From assembly GCA_022494885.1 (NCBI GenBank), contig JAGVSM010000868.1:1-64000 (forward strand): a stretch of 64,000 bases of DNA, read 5' to 3'. This document shows positions 55,633-64,000 of the stretch, piece by piece. Below the pieces are notes generated by a model, which was not told the DNA's origin, made no database searches, and was given only the letters and a program-made list of their open reading frames with translations. The number at the start of each line of letters is the position of its first letter. Position 1 is the first letter of the stretch. This stretch comes from Micrasema longulum. Its lineage: Eukaryota > Arthropoda > Insecta > Trichoptera > Brachycentridae. The translations under genes were made by a program, and so were the position numbers.

Positions 55633-55913
55633 TGTTTTATCTCCTAATTCTTCAACCCTACAGCTCAAAACAGCTCTTCCTCCCAGCTGTGCTGTTACGT
55701 TCACATCATCCCCCTCGATAAACTGCGGCCGGGGTTCCGAAGGGGTAGTTACTGCAGATGTGGTGATGGCTATTTCCTCCTGATGCAGGAAGAATTTGTC
55801 TCCATCCAGCTCGTGATGATCAGGATCCAGATCATCGTAGGCTTCCGTGTACATGGGGAAGTCTTTCCAGAAGTCCTGGTCGGAAAGAAAGCTGGAAGGA
55901 TCTTTCTCAGCGG
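55633..55913 (-). CDS. dpr-like: dpr-like gene exon: linker and first half of Ig domain 1
   Basis: The acceptor AG is at 55915-55914 and the donor GTAAAT begins at 55632. The 281 nt are two bases plus 93 codons, ending at a codon boundary. The protein starts AEKDPSSFLSDQDFWKD and continues through an acidic, presumably unstructured linker (about residues 20-45, rich in D/E/H). It enters Ig1 at about residue 63 (QFIEGDDVNVTAQLGG), with AVLSCRVEELGDKT at the end. The B-strand Cys is residue 84 of the exon. The pairing Cys is in the 29869-30079 exon. The signal peptide must be in an exon further right, possibly outside the window. Confidence 0.93.
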
Positions 55914-56284
55914 CTAAAAATTAAAAAAAAAATAGGGATTAGATTAGAGATTTTTTTGACCACAAAATATGGAAGTCGAGGCATTTACAGAATTTTGAAA
56001 CCAAAATTTGGTTACTATAAGTCTTTTCACAAAAACTGGCGCGTACAACACATTTTATAGCTGTTTTTCTTCGTTAATATTTTGATTCATCCTGATTTAT
56101 AAAGTATTCTTGACTATTTCGAACCCAAATATAATTATAACGATTAATTTACTTACTAATAATTTAATATTTGTATGTTGATATCTTTATTTATATTTTT
56201 ATTTAATTAACTATGCTTGCTTTATACTATTTTATTTATTTATAGTATTAATAAATTTATTGCATAAATAAGTACATATTTAAT

Positions 56285-56340
56285 ACCAGGGCGTTCTCTG
56301 ATAAGGATCGTCTCCATTTAACATGGCTCAGTCTGTTCTA
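56285..56340 (-). repeat. Repeat family M fragment
   Basis: On the minus strand, AACAGACTGAGCCATGTTAA matches the first half of the 50.4-kb copy; the rest (GGAGACGATCC...) diverges. Confidence 0.55.
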
Positions 56341-56802
56341 AGATGGAGTTTTTCTATATTTTAAATTAGAAGTAGTTCTATACTAATCTAACAATAATAG
56401 AAATAAGAAAAAACTAAATCTACTTAATTATGAATGCAAATTTAAGAACTAAATGATAATTATTATAAAAATATAAAGTATACATCTATGCTAACAATAC
56501 ATATTGTAACTTAAACATAAATTATAAAGTAAATTATTCAATAAAAAACAAATTATAAAGTTATGTATTACATAAGAATATAAATAATATGTGTACCAAT
56601 TATATAAAGTAACCGTTTCTTAATCTACTTATATTTTTCAAAAGAATCTCTCGCTACTCTATTGTGCAGCTATTTTTATTTAAAAAAAAAAAATTACATT
56701 TTGAGTCCTTTATATTTGGCATTAAATTAAAAAATACTTTTGGAACAATTACATCATATGGCTTTTTAAAAAATGTTTGGATTTTGTAATTGAAGGGTTT
56801 TG

Positions 56803-56998
56803 ATCGGGTTGTGGTCCTGTGGCTAGTGTCTCGGACTCACGGACCAAAGGTCTGTGGTTCGAATCCCACTCTATCCCAACTTGATTCCATTTTCTAATAG
56901 TGAGTTATTTACAACACGTTGAAAATGGCCCTCAAAATTAAATATTTGGGTAAATCATAAAAACGCAAATATTTCTTTTTTACTAAAAAAAAATAAAA
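56803..56998 (+). mobile_element. SINE family A copy 3
   Basis: TCGGGTTGTGGTCCTGTGGC, GGTTCGAATCCCAC (intact B box), the same body and GGGTAAATCATAAAAACGC tail. It is the best-preserved B box of the family. Confidence 0.88.
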
Positions 56999-57659
56999 AA
57001 ATAATCAGGAACTTTTTAAACTTGGTAGCTACATATCTGTTTACTTTTAATTTTTTGTATTTTGGATGGTATTCCCATTTAAAACTAAAAATTTTATGGG
57101 TATTAATTAAGCGTCTCGTGTCATTTTGAGCTTCTTGTACATTTTTATACACATTTTGATTAAATACATTTTACAGTCTAGGAATGAAGAAAAGTGCATG
57201 TCTTTGTCCTAATTTAGTTTTACAAAGAGCTATTTTAATTGTTACGTTAAGCTTTGGACTGGTTTGATTTTAAATAGGTTTTTAATAATTATTGCACAAG
57301 ATAATTTTTTCCTTAATAAATACTGAAGTACCACTTAAAAAAAACTCACTTAAGTCCCTTGAAGATAAAAGGTGTTTATTAAAATAAATCGTTGGATATT
57401 TATGGTTAATATAGTAAAAGTATCCATGGCATTTAATTAATTAATTTAGTCACTCTGGAGTAGTTCTAATCCGAGAACACCCACCCTTTGCCAGAAAGCA
57501 TTCCTCTCAGATTGATTGAAGCTCCTCCATACTTCAAACCATATTGCGTACATTTAGACGAATTATTTGAGTACTTTTTGATTAACATAGTCCTCAAATA
57601 CCTACTGTGAGTTAGGCGTCTTAAAAATTGACAATACGTCGATAAGAAAATAAGTCATA

Positions 57660-57815
57660 TAATAAATCATAGTCGCTGGACTGGAACCTGAAGCGTAAGA
57701 CTGATTATTTAACCTTTTTGTTTTAAAAATGATCAAGATAAGCTATGATTGGTGTACCAACTCAGTGTCCTATGCGCAATTAGGTGCGGAAAGGGAATGA
57801 TGATGATGAAACATA
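57660..57815 (+). mobile_element. SINE family C body and tail
   Basis: TGAAGCGTAAGACTGATTAT, AAAAATGATCAAGATAAGC, TAGGTGCGGAAAGGGAATG and an ATGATGATG tail; the head is missing. Confidence 0.7.
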
Positions 57816-58289
57816 AGTTTGATAGATTGCGTAGAGTTAAAATAATCTAGAAACGTTGCATTTAGCGTATAAATGCGTTATTCTATACACCATTCTGATA
57901 AGCAAATGTTAATACCGATATTTTTTGACCCATGTAAAATGGGCTCTACCATATTAATAAACTGTCAAAGAGTTACAAAAAGGGATTTTCAGCTTAATAT
58001 TTAAGTTCCTTTCAAAAAACATTACCTAGCTAAGGTTGATCCGTTTATTTTCGTATGTCTGGTATCTACCTACCGTCAAATGAGGTAACTTTATCCAAGC
58101 AAAGTAACTTTGGTCAAAACGTTACATCCAAGTTCCGAAACACTACCTATATATATCACAACTCAGTAAATAAGAACCCACCAGCCAGGAATGAGAAGTC
58201 TAAAGTGTTTTGTGTTGTAAAAACGGTTAAATATTATATCATATTGTTAATATATTACTATTGAAATAAATAACATTTTAAAGAACGTA

Positions 58290-58565
58290 GTACAAAATTC
58301 TAGGCATTTACGAGGCTAATGCACATTAATCACATTACACACTTTGTAATTTTTACAATTTCGCTATGTTTGAACATCTATATTCTTTCAATTCTTCCAT
58401 CTGTTTAACTTTTATTTTTATTTATTTATATATTTGTCGATGCAAATAGCATTCTGACCGAATTATATCACCTACATACTAGGCAACGTGTGAAAATATT
58501 TTTCCAAGCCAGCTGATTTTATCAACATTTGATTCAGCCGCTTTGGGAGTTACAAATATTAATAT
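58290..58565 (+). repeat. Family D copy, diverged
   Basis: CACATTACACACTTTGTAAT, TTGAACATCTATATTCTTTC, CACCTACATACTAGGCAACG; interrupted by a TTTATTTATTTATAT tract. Confidence 0.65.
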
Positions 58566-58699
58566 ATTACATCAGAAAAAATATTATAAATGATCAGGCA
58601 AATAGAGACACAAGGATCTTTATGCCAATGACCGGATGAAATACAGACAACAAAATGACATAAATAAAAGCCACAGGCTTAAATAACAAAAATGTCACC

Positions 58700-60035
58700 G
58701 ACTACGCACCTACTGCCGACTGCGACACGGTACAACCTATAATACTAGTAAACTACAACAACAATAAACAAATTATGGCACTTGAGGATGGTCAGCAGAT
58801 TGACGTTCTCTACACTGATTTTTCCAAGGCATTTGACAAAGTAGATCATAAAATTCTCATATTTTAATTACATGCCTTGGGTATAAGAGATCGATTACTC
58901 TCATTTATCAAATCGTATTTTACTGGTAGGAAACAACATGTTTGGATACATAACTATTTATTAACCAGATTTGATGTTACATCGGGTGAACCTCAGGGTG
59001 CTCATTTGGCACCCCTGCTTTTCAATTTCATTATTAATGATGTTGCTAATTCATTATCTAACTCTCGTTTTTGGCACTTTGCGGACGACAACAAATTTGT
59101 CAAAATAATTAAAACTTTACAAGACTGATTTCTTCTTCATTCAGACATTAACTCTTTTAACCAATGGTGTAAAATCAATTTATTAGAACTTAATATTAAA
59201 AAATGCAAAATAATGACATTTCATAGAACAAAACAACCAATTTCCTTCGAGAACCTAATAGAAAACTCCAAAATTAATGTCATTAAGTCCATCAGAAATT
59301 TAGGAGTTGTTTTGGACTATAGACTGACATACAACAAGCATGTTTATAAAACAGTTAATAAATCACTGAAATTACTTGGCTTCATTAATAGAATACCCTC
59401 TGATTTTACTAATGTCAGTACAATCAAAACTCTTTATTACTGAACAGTTTGCCTTCTTCTAGAATATGCCTCCGTGGTCTGATCTTCATTCTATGTCTAT
59501 TGCATAAATCACATTGAATCAATCCAACATCGCTTGCTTCAAAAAGTAGCGTGGATGCTTGGACTAGAGAGAGATAATTATTCTTATGGTGAAATAGAGT
59601 CAATGTTAAATATTTCTAGTCTACAAACACATAGAACTAATATTGATTCCATGTATATTTTTGGCATACTAAATGGTATAATCAATGTTTCATCGTTACT
59701 GGGACAAGTTAAATTCAATATTCCGAATCATAGGTTGAAAAACAATGAAGTACTGTTCATCAATCAGCATAGAACAAACTATGGCCTTCATTCTCCAATG
59801 ACCCGTCTTTGTCGTATTGTTAACTCACGACAAGATCTGGACTTTTTTCTGAACGATTTAAACGAGCACTAAATAAATAGTCCAGATCTTGTCTTGATGT
59901 CCCTTATATTTTTCAATGCTTTTTTTCTTCTTTTTTTAATGTTTTAAACTATTATTTTATTTATTGTATTGCACTGTAATATTTAAACCCAATAAATTGT
60001 ATACATGGACAATGTCCGTTAATAAATAAATAAAA
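58700..60035 (+). pseudogene. Jockey-type LINE ORF2, four in-frame stops
   Basis: One continuous frame from about 58737 to 59872: MALEDGQQIDVLYTDFSKAF (motif A), GIRDRLLSFIKSYFTGRKQH, SGEPQGAHLAPLLFNFIIND (motif B), FWHFADDNKFVK (motif C as FADD), INLLELNIKKCKIMTF, IRNLGVVLDYRLTYNKHV, EYASVV and the C-terminal HRTNYGLHSPMTRLCRIVN. Stops occur at 58865, 59126, 59441 and 59480 (the last replaces the Trp of VVW). No frameshift was needed to read it, so decay is mostly by substitution. The 3' UTR ends CCGTTAATAAATAAATAAA near 60035. Confidence 0.9.
59829..59893 (+). other. 15-bp stem hairpin across the LINE stop codon
   Basis: GACAAGATCTGGACT (59829-59843) and its exact complement (59879-59893) enclose a 35-nt loop that contains the ORF2 stop codon at 59870-59872. 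It could be a folded 3' end of the element or a chance fill-in duplication. Confidence 0.8.
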
Positions 60036-60061
60036 AGTATACAAACACAAAAAAAAATCCA

Positions 60062-60125
60062 CAACGTTTAGTTTACCCTGAAAATAGCTCCTACGACGGT
60101 AGCCGAAACGTCGAAACTAATCTAA
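60062..60125 (+). ncRNA. Hammerhead-like sequence
   Basis: CTGAAAA core (60078-60084; canonical would have G at the sixth position), an imperfect stem II (GCTCC...GGTAGC), then CGAAACGTCG with the GTC triplet at 60110-60112. Stem I pairing is weak. It is related to motifs found with Penelope-like elements. Confidence 0.4.
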
Positions 60126-60237
60126 CTTATACGGGATCACTAAAAAAAAAACATTTCAAGCATTTTTTTTCTAAAAATCACCGTGAAATACGACGCATTA
60201 TTTTTATTGATTTGTATTTCAGTTGTTTTTTTGTTGT

Positions 60238-60965
60238 TGCGAATAAATGTTTGTTTAACAATGTTTTAAGTATGCCCAAATGTTTGCAGACAGACTGCAT
60301 TTCCTCCATACTGAATTATTCAAATCTAAATTTGTTGCAACCGAAAGGGAATTTTGATTTACGTGTCTGCAAAAATTTGGACATGCTCAAATTATTATTG
60401 AATTAACTGGTAAAAAAGGAGTATGAGAATTGGAAAATTGATTTTAGGCGTTGCCTAGTAGGTGAATTGGTTCAGCCGGATGAATCTCACCCATGTGATA
60501 AAGGTTTCAGCTCTTTTGCTTTACAAAGTTTTAAGCTCAAGGTTTCAGCTCTTTTGTTTGACAGGCGCCGTGGCGCAGTTGGTTAGACGTCCAGCAGTGA
60601 AACTGGCGTCGCGGGTTGATTCCCGCCTGTTGCGAGAAAAAAATCCAAACAAGATTTTTTCTCAATAAGTCTGGGTATTGTGGTGTATTTTTTGCTACCA
60701 CCTTCCATATCCCCACTTTCCCACTTGCTGACAAGCTTCAAAACAAAGACTTAACGGGATATTCCTTCAAAAAAAAAGGCAATCGATGGAATGGTTGAGG
60801 AAATTTAGATGGTTAAACAAAGGCAGAATGATGAATGTTACACAGAGTTTAAAGTGACCACTTAAACCAGCTAATGACAGGTCATTAGCCCCGTAAACGC
60901 CTGGACTCTCATGTTCCCTTCTAAAAAATGTTTTCCCTCTCTGTTGCAACAAATTCTGAATGTTA
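60238..60965 (-). repeat. Family D copy interrupted by a SINE
   Basis: A foldback module at 60238-60405 has inverted ends (CCCAAATGTTTGCAGACAG ... GTCTGCAAAAATTTGGACAT). The GGCGTTGCCTAGTAGG module follows, and after the SINE, ACAGAGTTTAAAGTGACCAC and CTCTCTGTTGCAAC. Confidence 0.75.
60562..60775 (+). mobile_element. tRNA-derived SINE (family N)
   Basis: The head GCGCCGTGGCGCAGTTGG (A-box region) and CGGGTTGATTCCCGCC (intact T-arm with B box) is followed by TTGCGAGAAAAAAATCC and a 3' part ending in an A-run. The acceptor ends do not pair, so this is a SINE head and not a functional tRNA. Only one copy was seen. Confidence 0.75.
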
Positions 60966-60969
60966 GTTT

Positions 60970-61869
60970 ACTTTTAGCGCGGGAATGTGTGTAACGTATG
61001 TGAGATTATAAGTTGTACCGCTTTTATTCCCGGGTAGCAAAATTTTTCATTTATCTTAATATCGTGCTGGAAAGGCTTATATTTTTTAGCGGAACAAAGT
61101 GATTTTAACATTGCCCAGAGTGACTTATCACCTGTGTCGTAAAAACCGTCAACTTATCCCCAAGTGCTGTTTCACGACATGAAATTTATTTATATATTAA
61201 GCAATTCGTTTCAATTTCCACTGAATGTCTTACCACTGGGAATCATCATTGTCATATTATATTAAAATGAAAACTCTGTTATAAAAGGGCGACTTTGTTA
61301 TTTCAGTAAGAAGACTGAGAAACAGGTAAAATTTTAGATGTAACATTTTGCAAAATTGACCGTAAGATGATATGCTGTTTGATGAGCGGTTTGATGAATG
61401 CGTATTTGAATAAAGTTTTTCTGTCATCAAAAACCAATGTCAGTTATAATGCTATGGATGTTTATGAATGAAAACAAAAAAAAAAGCAAAGGAAAAAACG
61501 AAATTTAACTGTAAAAAAATAATAAAAAGCCACAAGCCGCCCGGGTCGGACGATCTCAGTATAGGATTTGAGGGAACGTAGGATCCATAGGTCACGCGTG
61601 ACGTCATCAACCAGTTACGGGTTATTTCGATCAAACTTTGAATATGTAATTATAAATGAAAACATTCGTTTTAGATTTTTATAGTAAAATGCTCGCAATT
61701 GTAAAAATATTCTTTAAATACTGAATACATTTAGAATCATATCCCCAGTTTATGAAAATACCCTATTCTGTGCAAAATAGACAACTGCAAGCCGGACTGA
61801 TTACGCCTAACTCAAATCGAAAAAATCGCCGGAATGCAATTTTTAATTTTTTATACTTCTTTTTATACC
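60970..61869. other. Non-coding
   Basis: Nothing recognised; a GC-richer patch at 61540-61620 includes GGTCACGCGTGACGTCATC. Confidence 0.35.
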
Positions 61870-62120
61870 AGTTAGTTTAATCAATAATGTTTTAAGTGCG
61901 TCAAAATGTTTGCAGACAGGCAGGATTTCCTCTCTAGGGAGTTATTTAGGTCTAAATTTCTTGCAACTGAGAGGGAAAACGTTTTTAAGATTGGAATATT
62001 GAAATCTAGACGTGTACACGGCTTGAGTTAATTGAACCAACTGGTATTAACAGCAGTATGAAGATTGGAAATTATTTTTAGACCTTGCCTAGTAAGTGGA
62101 ATTATCCATAAAACTTACAC
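61870..62120 (-). repeat. Family D fragment
   Basis: GTCAAAATGTTTGCAGACAG, TTGCAACTGAGAGGGAAAAC and AGACCTTGCCTAGTAAGTGG, a diverged reverse copy. Confidence 0.6.
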
Positions 62121-62379
62121 TTATTAATGAAGGTTTCAACTTCACAATAATTTACTGTTGGGTTAGATTGTTGCAGAGATGGTTCAGGCACAAAAGACGG
62201 AGACCACAAGACCATATGGAGACCACAATAATGCGATTTCTACGGATCTTCCCCGACAGAAACTGCCTAAATAAAAATTACACTCAGAATCGAAAATTAT
62301 ACACAGGTTAAGAACGAGATGAACCTACCTCAACAGCCTTCCTAGGCAATGAGTTGGAACAGAGCCAAAAAGAAGAAAA

Positions 62380-62475
62380 ATAATCTACAGTTGAAAGAAT
62401 TTAAGAAATATGCATGTTAAAGGATAGGCAAAATGGTAATTGCCACACAGGGTGCAAAATGGCCAAAAATATGCT
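62380..62475 (-). repeat. Family D fragment
   Basis: ATAGGCAAAATGGTAATTGC, CACACAGGGTGCAAAATGGCC correspond to the middle of the unit in reverse. Confidence 0.5.
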
Positions 62476-62519
62476 CCTGCCTTAAATTTCTAGATCGAAT
62501 TATAATATATATAAAAGAT

Positions 62520-63100
62520 ATGTTTTTTTTTTTTTTAATTATTTACTGACCCTTACGGATAGTTACATTTTATTAACAAAAATAATATATCTTTTTTATA
62601 ATTACTCTGTTGTTGATAATAATATTTTCTATGCCCTTTTAAGTGTTTTTTGTTAAGTTTTGTCTGGTAGTTTATTGTATAATTTCAGTCCCTGATTTAT
62701 TAGTCTCGATTGTCCTAGTCTCGTTTTGGAATGTTGCTTGTGATATTGTTCTGATATTCTTGAATTCCGATAGTCCATGTTCAAAACGTTATTAGAACAA
62801 GTTTTAGTTATTTGTCTACAATGATCAGTGATTAACTAAAAAATAAATTTTAAAGATTCTTGTTGAAAATGTTCATGAACATTTAACCTTTTAGTTTTTT
62901 TTAAGAGTTCTTTAGTTGGTGTTTGATAAAGAAAGTCATACGCTAGCTTCAATATTTTATTTTGCTGTCGTTGAAGTCTGTTTATGTCAATTTGGTTTCC
63001 TGTTCCCCATAGTTGTAGCATATAACATATTTTAGATTTGACATAGGCTTCATACATAAGTTTTTTCTGTTTTTGGAACAAAGTTTTTAATTTTTAATAA
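62520..63100 (-). pseudogene. LINE reverse-transcriptase C-terminal fragment
   Basis: The minus strand encodes KKLMYEAYVKSKICYMLQLW, INRLQRQQNKILKLAYDFLY, TPTKELLKKTKRLNVHEH and then AT-rich 3' sequence. The YVKS...Y....WG and LQ..QN..LK.A motifs mark the post-catalytic region. Homologous to 41770-42240 and better preserved. Confidence 0.7.
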
Positions 63101-63196
63101 AAAGGCTCAGGCTCTGAAGCGTTGAACCAAAAATTGAAGCTATTATAAAAGACAATAATTTTAAATTAATACGAGGTGAAATTTTTTTCTTTTACT

Positions 63197-64000
63197 CTTA
63201 AAAAACTGTTGTGAATAATCGCTTTGCGCGTGGTGATATTACATCGTAATACCACAAGCAAAAGGAGGAATATTCTAACGCTCAGAGATTTGGAAAAAAA
63301 ACATGGATGCATACTGTTTAATAATTCCTTTTCCATAGTTTATAAAAATGGAACAACAATTTAGCCATGTTGTAGCAAAAAAAAAACATAAATTCGCCGC
63401 TCATAATTAACGCGTACGTCCCCATCACAGTCAACAATCGACTGAATTTGTTTCACACAACACCGGCTACAGAACAGAGTCTGTCTTCCTTATTATGTGT
63501 TTTATCTTCGTGCTCTCTCTAATCTTGATGTATTGCTGTATTTGCGGACATCATTCTTCGGGTAGCAAGGTTAAATATTTTTTGTATTAAAATCCAGCAT
63601 AGCTAAACCATTTTTTTTTTGAATCCGGTTTGAAAATGTCTATTTGAAGATTATAAAAAAAATAACTTGATTATTTTAAAATATAAGAGAGATATATAAG
63701 GTCTTGTATCGTATATCGATAAGTGTGACATCACAGCCACATTAACATTAATGTAGGGTATTGTTCCTATAGAACAAACCTTTTGAACTTTTTCAACGAC
63801 GGTGAATGGTTTACAATCTTGAGTATAATTGTGATATAAAACAGTAACTTTAGGATTTTCTTGTTAAATAAAAGATTTTATTTATTATTTAATTTGATTT
63901 TTACATTTATTGACAAATTGTTTTTAACTTCTTCTTACTGTGTTATATAAGATTTTTTTTAAGTCTTGGGCAAAAAGAAATGCATATTTTTGTTAAATAA
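63197..64000 (+). repeat. Repeat family E, copy 2 (runs off window)
   Basis: The direct repeat of 3563-4446: CTCTTAAAAAACTGTTGTGA, TTTGCGCGTGGTGATATTAC, CACACAACACCGGCTACAG, TATCGATAAGTGTGACATCA. It carries a single 56-bp unit where copy 1 has two. It is cut by the window end. Confidence 0.85.

Larger units (their letters stand above)
55914..64000 (-). other. Upstream dpr-like intron (partial)
   Basis: The acceptor TTTTTAG lies just right of the 55913 exon start. No further exon with signal-peptide or dpr-like coding was recognised up to 64000. The span carries the SINE, family D, Jockey and other repeats listed separately, plus unremarkable AT-rich stretches (57000-57660, 57815-58290, 60970-61870). 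Confidence 0.6.

Noticed and set aside
60565..60640. Functional tRNA gene
   Set aside because: The T-arm is good but the acceptor ends do not pair and the sequence runs into a SINE body with an A-tail.
1..64000. CRISPR array, rRNA or bacterial-type operon
   Set aside because: No regularly spaced short repeats with unique spacers, no rRNA-like sequence, and all coding evidence is intron-split or TE-derived eukaryotic.

Overview
This is an AT-rich animal nuclear segment, almost certainly from an insect. Only one host gene is recognisable: a member of the Dpr (defective proboscis extension response) family of neuronal immunoglobulin receptors, on the minus strand. Three internal exons are visible (55913-55633, 30079-29869 and 7076-6899). 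Their splice phases match, and together they encode an acidic linker, all of Ig domain 1 and the first half of Ig domain 2. The first exons lie to the right, and the rest of Ig2 and the C-terminus lie to the left, outside the window. Abundant RTE-type LINE remains and the style of the repeats would suit Lepidoptera, but the sequence does not prove the order.

Almost everything else is intron of that gene (about 22.8 kb and 25.6 kb, plus partial flanking introns), filled with decayed and nested mobile elements. These are: (1) non-LTR retrotransposons of at least three kinds: RTE-type (2, 22, 23.5, 39 and 52 kb), CR1/Jockey-like (14, 18.4, 20.8, 22.3-23.2, 34.8, 36.2, 42, 44-45.2, 58.7-60 and 63 kb) and an RNase H-bearing R1/I/Jockey-type fragment (49-50 kb). 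(2) tRNA-derived SINEs of at least four families, the commonest with about ten copies. (3) DNA elements: two TTAA-flanked (piggyBac-type) MITE families (1.1 kb; 12.8 and 15 kb), a hAT remnant with its 8-bp target duplication (40.4-42.4 kb) and a 32-bp TIR element (53.1-53.7 kb). (4) A foldback/tandem family of about 380 bp, scattered over the window in rearranged modules. (5) Several other repeat families present two to four times.

The most interesting non-routine signal is a set of hammerhead-ribozyme-like motifs. They lie inside short palindromes or inverted repeats at 18.8, 26.0, 31.4-31.7, 47.5, 47.7 and 60.1 kb and resemble the ribozymes carried by Penelope-like retroelements. The 26.0 kb locus has complete stems I and II, a GAAA tetraloop, the GAAAC segment and a GTC cleavage triplet, but one extra base in the conserved CUGANGA core.

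No rRNA, functional tRNA, CRISPR array, origin or operon is visible. Every TE-derived reading frame I could check is broken by stops, frameshifts or truncation.
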